The position numbers and the translations under genes were made by a program. Of a stretch of DNA of 64,000 nucleotides, positions 25,794-35,226 are shown piece after piece (within the stretch, counting starts at the first letter, position 1; each line of letters starts with the position of its first letter). This DNA comes from an uncultured Deferribacteres bacterium. GTDB lineage: Bacteria > Zhuqueibacterota > JdFR-76 > DREG01. The notes under the pieces were generated by a model. It worked only from the letters and a program-made list of their open reading frames with translations. It did not search any database and had not been told where the DNA came from. The stretch covers positions 83,756-147,755 of the forward strand of contig CAJVYQ010000003.1 of NCBI GenBank assembly GCA_913009825.1. Direction: 5' to 3'.

Positions 25794-27905
25794 ATGCATA
25801 TTATCGGACTGCATATTGTTGATGCCGCCATTATTGTTATCTATTTTGTGATAATCATCTGGATCGGTAAACGGTTACAGAAACGGATGAAAGATACGGA
25901 TGAGTATTTCATCGCCGGCAGGAAGATGGGAAAACTCTACCAGTTTTTTCTCAACTTTGGCGCCTCAACCGACGCCAGTCAGGCGGCGGCCGTATCCCGG
26001 GAAATTTACCGCCAGGGGATTGCCGGTATGTGGATCCAGTATCTGGTACTGTTTTTAACGCCGTTTTACTGGTTCACTGCCATGCTGTTCCGCCGGGTAA
26101 GATTGATCACCGTGGGCGATTTTTTCACCGAAAGATTCAACAGTAAATTTTTGGGCAGCTCTTACGCCATTTTTACCATTTTGATGAGCCTGTTCGGCAC
26201 CGCGGTGGGTTACATGGTGGCGGCAAAAACTTTTATGGCGCTTACACCCAAACCGCCGGAAAAATACTCCGTTGAAGAAAAATTGAGTGTGGCGCAATAT
26301 CAGGAATATCGTTCTCTGAAAAAGTTTTATCTGGCAGACACATTGCCGGAAGAAAAAATAGAGCGATACCAGGAATTGAAAAGCATGAACAGCAAAGGTG
26401 AATTGCACAGCTTTGTTTCTTATGTGAACCCGGTCTTGTTTTATTTCATTTTCGGCACGCTTGTTTGCATCTATGTTGTTATGGGAGGGTTTACTGCTGC
26501 GGCAATAACAGACTCGTTTCAGGGAATATTGATGATCTTTTTTTCCATTTTGCTGATCCCGTTCGGATTGGCGGCAATAGGCGGCTTTAAAGGGCTGCAT
26601 GCTTCCGTGCCGGAACACATGTTCTGGCTATTCGGCACGGGAACGTTGAGTGAATACGCCTGGTACACCATTGCCGCCATGGCTTTCGCCAACCTTGTCT
26701 CCATTGTGGCAGTAGCGCAGAGTATGCAGGTAAGCGGCTCGGCAACCAACGAGGCAACGGCGCGGTTCGGCCAAATCGGCGGCATGATGTTCAAACGGGT
26801 GATGATGATTTTCTGGGCCATGGCCGGTTTGATCGCTATCGGCCTGTATGCCGGACAGTTGAACGACCCTGATATGATTTGGGGTTACATGACCAAACAT
26901 CTGTTAGGCACAGGCTTCATCGGTATCATGATGATTGGTGTGCTGGCCGCCAACATGTCCAGCCTGGACGCCCAATCCGTAGCATTGTCCGCACTATTTG
27001 TTAACCAGGTGTATAAACCGGTTTTACCCGATGAATCGGAAAAACATTACATCAATATCGGCCGGATAGTCATCGTGCTTACGATTTTTGGCGGCATCGG
27101 TATGGCCGTTTATGTGAGTAATTTGCTGGAACTGTTCAAATATTTCATCTCCATGCCGGCTATTTTCGGCGCGCCCATCTGGCTTGGTTTTATGTGGCGG
27201 CGAATATCCGGAAAAGCCGTGACCATCCAGATATTTGTCTCATTTCTCATCATTGCCATCATTCCCAATATTTTTCAATCCTGGGATGCTGCCAGAACCC
27301 ACGAAAAATTTTTACAACAGACCCACGAAAAAAGGATCACAGTTACTACGAAAGCGCTGCAGGAGGATGTTAAAAACGGTTTGGCGGAAGAAGTGGGACA
27401 AAAAATTCAGAAGACAAGAATCATTCCCTCTTATTCTGTTTTTTATGAAAAAATTGCCCGTGAAAATCCGGATGACACCAACTCCAGGTTGATGGGATAC
27501 GGCCGCTTCCACGCGGAATTGTGGATATTGAGCTGGTTCGGCATGGATTTTTCCAATTTCAATAAAGCGCAGCTTAATACGGCCCGGTTTCTGTTTGACG
27601 CATTGTTTCCTATCCTTCTTTTAATCATTTTGAGTTATCTGAGCAAGCCGGTATCGAAAGATATTCTGGATTATTTCTACGCCAAAATTCATACGCCCGT
27701 GCAACCCACACCGGAACAGGATTTATTAATGGTTCAAACCAATGCAAAAAACATGGAAAAATTTGAATCGCGCAAGCTGTTCCCAAAAACCCAGTGGGAA
27801 TTGCACAAACCCGGAGCCATGGACTATGTGGGTTTCTTCGGCACCTGGGTCATGGTAGGCCTGGTTATTTTAATTCTGTGGCTATTCGTAACCATCGGCG
27901 GTTAA
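25794..27905 (+). CDS. Sodium:solute symporter (SSS family), long form
   Basis: 703 residues. SSS core with TM1 (IVDAAIIVIYFVIIIWIG), the TDEYFIAGRKMG family motif, GASTDASQAAAVSREIYRQG around the Na+ site in TM2-3, and about 13 TM in total. Two hydrophilic insertions (about 155-205 and 500-580) make it longer than ordinary SGLT relatives. Imports an organic solute with Na+. It begins a five-gene plus-strand set (symporter, epimerase, aldolase, hydrolase, reductase), so the solute is probably the sugar or acid those enzymes process. GGAGAAAAG precedes the ATG. Confidence 0.88.
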   Translation: MHIIGLHIVDAAIIVIYFVIIIWIGKRLQKRMKDTDEYFIAGRKMGKLYQFFLNFGASTDASQAAAVSREIYRQGIAGMWIQYLVLFLTPFYWFTAMLFRRVRLITVGDFFTERFNSKFLGSSYAIFTILMSLFGTAVGYMVAAKTFMALTPKPPEKYSVEEKLSVAQYQEYRSLKKFYLADTLPEEKIERYQELKSMNSKGELHSFVSYVNPVLFYFIFGTLVCIYVVMGGFTAAAITDSFQGILMIFFSILLIPFGLAAIGGFKGLHASVPEHMFWLFGTGTLSEYAWYTIAAMAFANLVSIVAVAQSMQVSGSATNEATARFGQIGGMMFKRVMMIFWAMAGLIAIGLYAGQLNDPDMIWGYMTKHLLGTGFIGIMMIGVLAANMSSLDAQSVALSALFVNQVYKPVLPDESEKHYINIGRIVIVLTIFGGIGMAVYVSNLLELFKYFISMPAIFGAPIWLGFMWRRISGKAVTIQIFVSFLIIAIIPNIFQSWDAARTHEKFLQQTHEKRITVTTKALQEDVKNGLAEEVGQKIQKTRIIPSYSVFYEKIARENPDDTNSRLMGYGRFHAELWILSWFGMDFSNFNKAQLNTARFLFDALFPILLLIILSYLSKPVSKDILDYFYAKIHTPVQPTPEQDLLMVQTNAKNMEKFESRKLFPKTQWELHKPGAMDYVGFFGTWVMVGLVILILWLFVTIGG

Positions 27906-27926
27906 TCCTGGAACCGGGAAGCTGAA

Positions 27927-28961
27927 ATGACGAATCCCCTTCTCATCGAAAACAGCGAACAGTTGGACAATTTTTTAACTCAGCCAGCTCCGGCAGTGAT
28001 CGATGCGGTAAAGAAGATGCCGGGCGACCTGATGATCTTGGGCGCCGGCGGGAAAATGGGCATCGGTCTGGCTATCATGGCAAAACGCGCCGCCGGTGAA
28101 GCGGGCATCGGCAAAGAATTTTACGCCGTTTCCCGTTTTTCGAACCGTGAAGCGCGCGGGCAATTGGAAAATGCCGGCGTGCGGACAATTGCCTGCGATC
28201 TGCTAAATGAAGAGGAGTTGAAGCAACTGCCGGAAATCGAGAACCTTATCTACATGATCGGCATGAAATTCGGCGCCACCGGTCAGGAGGATAAAACCTG
28301 GGCGATAAATGTTTATCTGCCCGGAATGGCGGCGCAACGTTTTCGTCACTCCCGCATTGTTTTATTTTCCACCGGAAATGTTTATCCGTTTGTCGCTATG
28401 GAATCCAAAGGCTGCAAAGAAACGGACCCGGTCGCTCCCGTGGGCGAATATGCCCAATCGGCTCTGGGCAGAGAGAGAATTTTTCAGTACTTTTCACGGC
28501 TGCACAACATCCCGGGTCTTATTTACCGGTTGAATTATGCCAACGATCTGCGTTACGGCGTGCTGCTAAATGTGGCGCAAAAGGTGTATCAGCGCCGGCC
28601 CGTTGACCTTGCCACCGGCTACGTAAATGTGATCTGGCAGGGAGACGCCGGCGCCATCGCGTTACGGGCATTCGAAAAGTTGGCAACGCCGCCCTTCATT
28701 CTGAATGGTACCGGAAAAGAAAAAATTCCCGTACGCGGTCTGGCCCAACAGTTCGGCGAAATTTTTCACACAAAACCGCTGTTCTCCGGTTCCGAATCCG
28801 ATACGGCGCTGCTCAGCGACGCGAGTCTGTGCTGCAAATTGTTTGGCGATGCCACCGTTTCACCGACGAAGATGATTCGCTGGACGGCTCATTGGGTAAC
28901 TATCGGCGGCGCCACGCTAAATAAACCGACTCATTTTGAAATGAGGGAAGGAAAATTTTAA
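27927..28961 (+). CDS. NAD-dependent epimerase/dehydratase-like protein
   Basis: 344 residues with a Rossmann opening MILGAGGKMGIGLAIMAKRA and extended-SDR features (LIYMIGMKFG, VLFSTGNVYPF). The usual catalytic YxxxK is altered: YAQSALGRER has Tyr but no Lys four residues on, so activity may differ. It starts 21 bp after the symporter and ends 1 bp before the aldolase gene, a tight operon. Likely acts on the imported substrate. Exact reaction not assignable from sequence alone. Confidence 0.75.
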   Translation: MTNPLLIENSEQLDNFLTQPAPAVIDAVKKMPGDLMILGAGGKMGIGLAIMAKRAAGEAGIGKEFYAVSRFSNREARGQLENAGVRTIACDLLNEEELKQLPEIENLIYMIGMKFGATGQEDKTWAINVYLPGMAAQRFRHSRIVLFSTGNVYPFVAMESKGCKETDPVAPVGEYAQSALGRERIFQYFSRLHNIPGLIYRLNYANDLRYGVLLNVAQKVYQRRPVDLATGYVNVIWQGDAGAIALRAFEKLATPPFILNGTGKEKIPVRGLAQQFGEIFHTKPLFSGSESDTALLSDASLCCKLFGDATVSPTKMIRWTAHWVTIGGATLNKPTHFEMREGKF

Positions 28962-28962
28962 A

Positions 28963-30036
28963 ATGAAACCACCCTTTCCAGAACCATCCATCGTAAAAAT
29001 GCTGCGCCGCGGCGTGGTTATCCCGGCCCATCCGCTGGCGTTGAACAGCCAAAGAAAACTGGACGAACAACGACAGCGCGCCCTGACCCGCTACTACTGC
29101 ACCGCGGGGGCAGGCGGCGTGGCGGTGGCTGTGCACACTACGCAATTTGAGATCCGGGATAAAAAAGTCGATCTTTTGCAACCGGTTCTTGAATTGGCCT
29201 CACAAACGGTCGATGAAGTTGCGGCAAAGTCCGGAAAAGAATTTATCAAAATTGCCGGTATCATCGGAAAAACAGAGCAAGCGGTGAAAGAGGCGAAACT
29301 TGCCGCCGGACTGGGCTACCATTTGGGACTGGTTAGTCTGGGCGCCTGGCGTGAAGGAAACAATGCTCAACTGCTGGCGCATCTGCGCGCCATTTCGGAA
29401 ATCATTCCCCTGTTCGGTTTCTATCTGCAGCCGGCCGTAGGCGGTAGAGTGCTGGATTACCGCTTCTGGCGCCGGGCGGTGGAAATTGAAAATCTCCTGG
29501 CCATCAAAATTGCACCGTTCAACCGGTATTACACGCTGGATGTGGCCCGGGCAGTGTGGGAATCCGGCAGAACAAATGAGATTACCCTGTACACCGGCAA
29601 TGATGATCACATTATTTTTGACCTGCTCAGCGAATTTCGTTTCGACCAAAATCCGGCCAAACCGGCGGTTACCATTGCCGGCGGTCTGTTAGGTCACTGG
29701 GCGGTCTGGACACAAAAAGCGGAACAGCAGCTTGAAGAAATAAAAAAGATGAAACAGTCCGGCGCTCCCATTTTCGGGGAAATCACCATTTTGGCCAATC
29801 AGGTCACCGATGCCAACGCTGCCATTTTTGATCCGGTGCATCGGTACGCCGGCTGCATCCCCGGCATTCACGAAGTGCTGCGCCGGCAGGGACTGCTGGA
29901 AAACCGCCACACGCTAAATCCGCAGGAGACGCTTTCGCCCGGACAGATGGCTGAAATCGACCGCGTTTACAACGACTATCCCCATTTACACGATGACGAT
30001 TTTGTCCGCCGGCATTTGGATGAATGGTTAAAGTAA
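28963..30036 (+). CDS. DapA/NanA-superfamily aldolase or dehydratase
   Basis: 357 residues with the TIM-barrel pattern of the dihydrodipicolinate synthase family: GVVIPAHPLALN near the N-terminus, YLQPAVGG (Y154, position of the catalytic Tyr) and the Schiff-base lysine K182 in AIKIAPFNRYYTLDVARAV. Longer than DapA (about 290) because of a C-terminal extension. Members cleave or dehydrate 2-keto sugar acids or make dipicolinate; in this catabolic context a sugar-acid role is more likely than lysine synthesis. Starts one base after the previous stop. Confidence 0.82.
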   Translation: MKPPFPEPSIVKMLRRGVVIPAHPLALNSQRKLDEQRQRALTRYYCTAGAGGVAVAVHTTQFEIRDKKVDLLQPVLELASQTVDEVAAKSGKEFIKIAGIIGKTEQAVKEAKLAAGLGYHLGLVSLGAWREGNNAQLLAHLRAISEIIPLFGFYLQPAVGGRVLDYRFWRRAVEIENLLAIKIAPFNRYYTLDVARAVWESGRTNEITLYTGNDDHIIFDLLSEFRFDQNPAKPAVTIAGGLLGHWAVWTQKAEQQLEEIKKMKQSGAPIFGEITILANQVTDANAAIFDPVHRYAGCIPGIHEVLRRQGLLENRHTLNPQETLSPGQMAEIDRVYNDYPHLHDDDFVRRHLDEWLK

Positions 30037-30111
30037 AAATAAGGGTATCTACTCAATATTCAATGGTAGTGAGGAATAATTGCCACAAAGGCACGAAGAC
30101 ACAAAGATTTA

Positions 30112-30245
30112 TAATTAGAGTCTGTACGGATTTGTCATTCCCGCAATGCTTTTAGCGGGAATCCATTGCTGTCCTTAGGTAGATTCCGGTCTAAAGATTG
30201 CCGGAATGACAATATTGTTGGTGTTTTTGGACAGACACTAATTAG
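30112..30245. repeat. Inverted-repeat element, family C copy 1
   Basis: Bounded by TAATTAGAGTCTGTAC and GGACAGACACTAATTA. Inside is an inverted TGTCATTCCCGC.../...CCGGAATGACA pair. Just before it (30082-30106) is a CCACAAAGGCACGAAGACACAAAG-type repeat and just after it (30257-30285) a reversed form, so C1 sits inside a larger palindromic arrangement in the 30037-30344 gap. Confidence 0.6.
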
Positions 30246-30344
30246 AAGTTTTATTAAAACTTAGTGTCTTTGTGACTTAGTGGCGAATTAACAAATATCA
30301 TATCTTTACCCTCATTTATTGAGCGAAGACAAATAAGGAACCAA

Positions 30345-32648
30345 ATGATGACAGTTTTACAAAGTTTGAAGAAAATAAAAGCAATCCAGATACCGAAAAA
30401 CTCTCTGCCGGTGGAAGAAACTTCCGCGCGGGAAATCATCGATTCACTGCAATTGAAAGCTGCTGTGGTTAAAAAGCCGACTGAAAATTCATTCAAAATT
30501 GCGGTAGCGGATAATGCGGATTTTTCGGTCGACGAGATCACCGGTTCTGCGCAAACGCAGAAAAATTGGGCTTTTTTCCGCATGGATGAAACGGGAGCAG
30601 GAGAACTGATTGTTTCTAATCCGTCGTTGCTGTATGCATATGCTACAAAAATAACCGGGGATTGGTCCGGGCAGCCGGTTGCACGGTTCAAAAAAGGCAG
30701 CTACTTTACCGCCCCGTTTCGCTGGCACCGTCCCCTGTTCGATTATCTGCTCACACAGATGTGGCGCACGGCGCATCATTTCGACCCGGAAACACATATT
30801 CGGGAGATCGCCCGCGCCGGTTACACCCATGTGGAAGTGAACGGCCTCGCCGCACCGGTTCCGTTCGAGCGGGCTGTACCCGGTGAATTCTATTCCCAGT
30901 TCTATTCTTACGCCATCGCCCTGGATCAATATGTGTACAGCGAGCTGAACAAAGGCCTGTATCCGGTGGATTACCTGACAGCCAATTTATCTCTGCTGAA
31001 AAAATATGCCGCCATCGGCAGAAAATATGGGTTGCAGCCCGGCATGGTCTGTTTTGAACCGCGCAGCGTGCCGGAAAAATTTTTCGAGAAATATCCCACC
31101 TTACGCGGCGCCCGTGTGGATCATCCTTTTCGCAGCCGTATGCCCAGATATTCACTTGCGCTGTCTCATCCCCTGGTGCGGCAGCATTACACGGAACTGC
31201 TGCAGAAAATCATGAAAGAAGTCCCCGGCCTGGCCTACATGAGCGTTTGGAGCAACGACAGCGGCGCCGGATTTGAATACACCGGTTCGCTCTACGTGGG
31301 CAGAAACGGCGGCCCTTATCTGATCCGCGAATGGCGCACCCATGAGCAGATAGCAGAAGTGGCGGGGAAAAACATCGTCGCATTCCTCAAAACGCTGCGC
31401 GATGCGGCGAAGGGAATCAACCCGGAATTCCGCGTCTCGCTGCGGTTGGAGCCGTTCAAAGTGGAACACGACACCATCATGGCCGGACTGGAGGAGTATC
31501 TGGACATCGAAGTCCCGTCCCTGCTGGTCAGAGGATACGATCTCCCCTATCATCACAGCAAATACACGGACGTTACCGGCGTGGCCGGCAGTGTGCACCA
31601 TCTGCAAATGGCGGAGCAGGAAAAAGAGCTGATCGCAAAAAACAGGGACAGAAAAATCGTCTCCCATTTGGTTTATTCCCACGGCAACGGTTTTAATTTT
31701 GAACCGTTAACCGGCGTGGCATTCCCGTGGATGCTGCACGAAAAATTACTGGCGATGAAAGAGAGCGGCGTGGAATATGCGGCGAATCTCGGCGGATTTA
31801 CGCCGTCGTCTTTGGCGCCGTATCATATCAACCAGGAAGTGTTCCGCGGATTCATGTTGGAGCCTGAACCGGATATTGACCGGTTGATTTTGCAAAAAGC
31901 AGTAGATTGGGTGGGAAAAAATAGCGGAGAAAAATTAGTGGCCGTGTGGCGGACAGCGGAACAAACGCTGCGTTATCTGCCGCTTCTGCCGCTGTATTCC
32001 AATTTCGGCTTTGTCTGGCTGCGGCTCTGGGTGCGGCCCATTATCCCGGATCTGCTTGCCCCCACTCCGCAAGAGAGAAGATATTACGAAGATTACATGG
32101 TGAGCAGCGCCAACAATACCAACCTGAGCGATCTGGGCCGGGATGTTCTGTTCAATCTGATCACAAAAGACAGCGGCGCAAAATATGTCTCCCGGGTGGA
32201 TGAAAATGTTTTGCCCCGTCTGGATGAAGCGATTCAATTGGCGGAAAAAGCGGTTGCGGATGCTTCTGTTCCCGTTGCCGCAAAAAAAGTTTTTACGGAC
32301 CAGAGAGACCGGCTTCAGGCTTTGCACTGCTGGATTATGGTGCAGCGCAATGTTTCCGCCTGGGTGGTTGGGGTAAATCAATACCTGGATGCGGAACAAC
32401 CGGAAGAAAAAAGCAAATGGCGCAGCTACTTAAACGAGATGATGGAACTGGAAATCCGCAACACAAAAGACCTGCTGACCCTGTGGCAAAACAGCGATGT
32501 GGATTTTATGGTTGTGTCCGCCGCCGGAGAAAACAGCTACATGTACGGTGAAAACCTGGGCGATCTGCTGCAGAGAAAAATCAACCTGATGCAAAAATAC
32601 CGCCATGTGAAGCCGGGAATTAACAGGGAGATTATCTGGCGGGTTTGA
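30345..32648 (+). CDS. Large putative glycoside hydrolase-like protein
   Basis: 767 residues, no signal peptide. An N-terminal alpha/beta domain (about 1-110) is followed by a probable TIM-barrel (about 125-500: RWHRPLFDYLLTQMWRTAHHFD, HIREIARAGYTHVEVNG, GLAYMSVWSNDSGAG with acidic residues, VSLRLEPFKVE) and an all-helical C-terminal domain (about 540-767). The layout resembles alpha-glucuronidase-like and hexosaminidase-like enzymes, but I cannot place it in a named family. Cytosolic, within the SSS-epimerase-aldolase set. AAGGA precedes the tandem ATGs. Confidence 0.6.
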   Translation: MMTVLQSLKKIKAIQIPKNSLPVEETSAREIIDSLQLKAAVVKKPTENSFKIAVADNADFSVDEITGSAQTQKNWAFFRMDETGAGELIVSNPSLLYAYATKITGDWSGQPVARFKKGSYFTAPFRWHRPLFDYLLTQMWRTAHHFDPETHIREIARAGYTHVEVNGLAAPVPFERAVPGEFYSQFYSYAIALDQYVYSELNKGLYPVDYLTANLSLLKKYAAIGRKYGLQPGMVCFEPRSVPEKFFEKYPTLRGARVDHPFRSRMPRYSLALSHPLVRQHYTELLQKIMKEVPGLAYMSVWSNDSGAGFEYTGSLYVGRNGGPYLIREWRTHEQIAEVAGKNIVAFLKTLRDAAKGINPEFRVSLRLEPFKVEHDTIMAGLEEYLDIEVPSLLVRGYDLPYHHSKYTDVTGVAGSVHHLQMAEQEKELIAKNRDRKIVSHLVYSHGNGFNFEPLTGVAFPWMLHEKLLAMKESGVEYAANLGGFTPSSLAPYHINQEVFRGFMLEPEPDIDRLILQKAVDWVGKNSGEKLVAVWRTAEQTLRYLPLLPLYSNFGFVWLRLWVRPIIPDLLAPTPQERRYYEDYMVSSANNTNLSDLGRDVLFNLITKDSGAKYVSRVDENVLPRLDEAIQLAEKAVADASVPVAAKKVFTDQRDRLQALHCWIMVQRNVSAWVVGVNQYLDAEQPEEKSKWRSYLNEMMELEIRNTKDLLTLWQNSDVDFMVVSAAGENSYMYGENLGDLLQRKINLMQKYRHVKPGINREIIWRV

Positions 32649-32720
32649 GTTAATTGCAATTTTTGCGGTTATTCGGGTAAGAAAATAGCAAGGGAACAGA
32701 TAATCAGACAAGCAGAAAAA

Positions 32721-32754
32721 AACACCCCCCGTTGAGGGCGGTACGGGGGGTGTT
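32721..32754. terminator. GC-rich hairpin between hydrolase and SDR genes
   Basis: Perfect 10-bp stem AACACCCCCC/GGGGGGTGTT with a 14-base loop, about 70 bp after the hydrolase stop. No T-run follows on the plus strand, but A-rich bases precede it (T-run on the minus strand). Could attenuate or separate the SDR gene. Confidence 0.45.
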
Positions 32755-32855
32755 AAGAAACAACAATCACAGGTTTTACGTCAATAAACGCCCTGAACAC
32801 CTTATTAAAAATTAACAGAACACCGAAAAAACACGAACAAAAAAGAGGAACATTT

Positions 32856-33626
32856 ATGAGTAAAACCGCACTCATTACCGGTGCCGGCAGAGGGATTGGC
32901 AGAGGTATTGCCATCGCTTTGGCAGAACGGGGCTGGCGGGTAGTGGTTAACTACCGAAGAAATTCACAAGCGGCCGAAGATACCGCCGCTCTCATAAAAA
33001 AATCGGGCGGCAACTGTTTAACCGTACAAGCGGATATCGGCAGCGGATCGGACCGGGAAAAGTTAATGAATGCGGCGTTGGAATTTTCCGGCGCCATCGA
33101 TCTGTTGGTAAACAACGCCGGCATGGCGCCGCAGCAGCGACTGGATATTTTAAAGACCACAGAATCAAGCTACGATGAAGTGATGACCGTCAATCTGAAA
33201 GGCCCTTTCTTCCTGACCCAACTCGTGGCAAACAGCATGATTGAGATAATAAATTCCGGTAAAATCACCGCACCGAAAATTGTTAATATCGGTTCCATCA
33301 GCGCGTACACCAGCAGCCCCAACCGGGGCGAATACTGTCTGTCCAAAGCGGGTATGGGCATGATGACCGCCCTGTTTGCCGACCGGCTTGCGAAATACCA
33401 TATCGGAGTTTATGAAATCCGCCCGGGCATTACGGAAACGGACATGACCGGCGGCGTCAAAGAAAAATATGATCGTCTGATCGCCGAAGGCCTCACTCCC
33501 ATTCGCCGCTGGGGCAAGCCGGAAGATATCGCCAAAGCCGTGGTCGCCATCGCCGAAGACTATTTTCCCTTTTCCACCGGTGAAATCATCAATGTGGACG
33601 GCGGCTTCCACTTGCATCGATTGTGA
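32856..33626 (+). CDS. Short-chain dehydrogenase/reductase (FabG-like)
   Basis: 256 residues, classical [13 protein letters not shown] cofactor motif (about 8-17), NNAG, catalytic Ser in [22 protein letters not shown] (Tyr and Lys of YxxxK present as YCLSK), then PGITETDMT, and the C-terminal [14 protein letters not shown](P)-dependent oxidoreductase. Last gene of the plus-strand catabolic set and followed by a strong hairpin. Probably oxidises or reduces a sugar intermediate. AGAGGA precedes the ATG. Confidence 0.88.
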   Translation: MSKTALITGAGRGIGRGIAIALAERGWRVVVNYRRNSQAAEDTAALIKKSGGNCLTVQADIGSGSDREKLMNAALEFSGAIDLLVNNAGMAPQQRLDILKTTESSYDEVMTVNLKGPFFLTQLVANSMIEIINSGKITAPKIVNIGSISAYTSSPNRGEYCLSKAGMGMMTALFADRLAKYHIGVYEIRPGITETDMTGGVKEKYDRLIAEGLTPIRRWGKPEDIAKAVVAIAEDYFPFSTGEIINVDGGFHLHRL

Positions 33627-33630
33627 TACA

Positions 33631-33666
33631 GAAGCTGACCTTCTCAAAGAAGGTCAGCTTCTTTTC
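33631..33666 (+). terminator. Strong rho-independent-like terminator
   Basis: Perfect 14-bp stem (33631-33644 with 33648-33661, GAAGCTGACCTTCT/AGAAGGTCAGCTTC), 3-base loop, then TTTTCC, five bases after the SDR stop. Confidence 0.8.
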
Positions 33667-33720
33667 CTCCAACACCAAATAAAAAAACCCCGCAATTATA
33701 AACAATTACATGGTTTCGAT

Positions 33721-33754
33721 TGTGCACCCAGTAGGAATCGAACCTACAACCTAC
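33721..33754 (-). repeat. Duplicated 3' piece of tRNA-Lys
   Basis: 34 bases identical at 33 positions to 33940-33973, which is the T-arm and 3' acceptor end of the neighbouring tRNA-Lys. The 5' half of a tRNA is absent. The pattern fits an integration scar (att site) or a decayed second tRNA copy. Confidence 0.7.
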
Positions 33755-33893
33755 CTCACAATTAACACATTTGAAATCCAGATCAGCAGTGACTAAATAA
33801 GCCATAGTAATGAGATACTGAACATTTCGGAAACCACAAGCCCGGGCTTTCACCGGCTATTTGCCAATATTGAAAAATGTATCGAAAATAAGT

Positions 33894-33933
33894 AAAAAAA
33901 AGAAGTCCTATAAATATAATATTTATAAGACTT
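33894..33933 (-). terminator. Terminator of tRNA-Lys
   Basis: 14-bp stem (33903-33916 with 33920-33933) with one G-U pair in RNA and a 3-base loop, followed on the minus strand by C and a run of eight or so T. It begins 8 bases after the tRNA 3' end. Confidence 0.85.
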
Positions 33934-33941
33934 TAATTTTG

Positions 33942-34014
33942 TGCGCCCAGTAGGAATCGAACCTACAACCTACGGATTAAGAGTCCGTTGCTCTGCCAAT
34001 TGAGCCATGGGCGC
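33942..34014 (-). tRNA. tRNA-Lys (CTT anticodon)
   Basis: 73 nt. Acceptor stem GCGCCCA/TGGGCGC, D-arm GCTCAATTGGCAGAGC, anticodon stem ACGGA/TCCGT with loop CTCTTAA (anticodon CTT), T-arm GTAGGTTCGATTCCTAC, discriminator A. CCA is not encoded. Confidence 0.95.
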
Positions 34015-34029
34015 AATCATTGTATTTTA

Positions 34030-34162
34030 GTAACTACTCAGGTGTGTTCCATGAATTAATTGTGATCACGCTTCGATTCCGCTCAGCATGGCTATTTTAG
34101 CCAGCCTGAGCGGAGTCGAAGGTTTCCTACATATCAAAAAACAAGCACAGCTGAGTAGTTAC
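34030..34162. repeat. IS66-like MITE, family A copy 3
   Basis: Ends GTAACTACTCAG and CTGAGTAGTTAC are perfect inverted repeats. An exact 8-bp target duplication GTATTTTA lies at 34022-34029 and 34163-34170. Interior holds an inverted CTTCGATTCCGCTCAG.../...CTGAGCGGAGTCGAAG pair. It inserted just upstream of tRNA-Lys. Confidence 0.85.
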
Positions 34163-34170
34163 GTATTTTA

Positions 34171-35226
34171 ATAACTTACACTTGCCTCTTTCCGGCAATT
34201 CTCAACCCGGTGTCCATTTAATATCCATAACCGGACAACAATCGGCCGCAACCAGGGTGAACACTCATTCTGCAGTAGATCAATCTCTGCCTCAGATAAA
34301 ATCCGAAAGGGGGTTAATTCTTCTTTTTTACTACGCCAAACCGAATTTGAGCGATTTCCCCTTTCCGGGTTTCCAGTGCTTTTTTCGCCGGTGTTTAACC
34401 GGTTTCAACATATTCCCGAATCCTTTTCCCCTCAAATTAATATTCGCTATATCATCTGCCATTCTACTGAAAAACGGCCATGGCATATCTTTTAATTTAA
34501 AATGAATTTTTAATATAATAATTCAGTCGGGAAGTTTCAACAGTAAATTTAAAATTAATCCTGTAATCAACTCCGGGGAAGGTCGAAGCGTTTATTAAGT
34601 TGATAGCTGGATAAAACTAAGTAGTTTCGGAACAATGAATAAACCGGTAACAACCTTTTATTCTATTGTTTTTATAAGTGTAAATCATCTAAAATTTTAA
34701 ATCCGAAATCATTCTTGAATTCACTCATAATTTTACTTACTTTTAAACGAATCCACTAATCTCATTATAATAAAAAAAGGTAACTGTTCAGCCACAAAGT
34801 CTCCCTGCCTGCATCGGGCAGGGGAGGCGCTAAGAGACACAAAGAAAACGAAATTAGTCAAATTATTACTGCTCGCGGCGGGAGATTTTACTCGATCCTA
34901 AATTGAGCGATTCTCTTGTTTTTGAGCTTGTTTTTTTTACTAAACAGATTTTCATTTTTAATGTAAATTAAGTTGGCGATTCAGCGAATCGCCCTACAAT
35001 CGCTCAATTCAGGTTCGTAATAAAACATGAAACATGATGTATTTGAAAAAATAAAAAACTATAATGATTTTCCCGGTAAAACTTTGTGGCTTCGTGTCTT
35101 CTTGGCAAAATAAAACCAGGCTGAATAGTTACAAGTTAATTATGAATATCCAAAAGAAGAAAACAGAGATTCATCAAAGCACCTTATTATTAAACTATCA
35201 AACACATTTGAGCGGGAGGAAACATA
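34171..35226. other. Long gene-free stretch with nested repeats
   Basis: No convincing gene. An outer family-A-like pair (GTAACTGTTCAG at 34780 and CTGAATAGTTAC ending at 35132, without clear target duplication) encloses a CACAAAG...GACACAAAG repeat, a family D element (34897-35014, CCTAAATTGAGCGATT to AATCGCTCAATTCAGG) and the reversed CTTTGTGGCTTCGTGTC repeat. 34171-34779 is AT-rich with nothing recognised. The promoter for the Uma2 gene lies near the end. Confidence 0.55.

Noticed and set aside
33644..33853. 69-codon minus-strand ORF over the tRNA-Lys fragment
   Set aside because: Its middle is a translation of tRNA 3' sequence; a known type of false ORF.
34182..34505. 107-codon plus-strand ORF beside the family A element
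   Set aside because: Starts just past a MITE flank, low-complexity hydrophobic end, no domain; likely chance.
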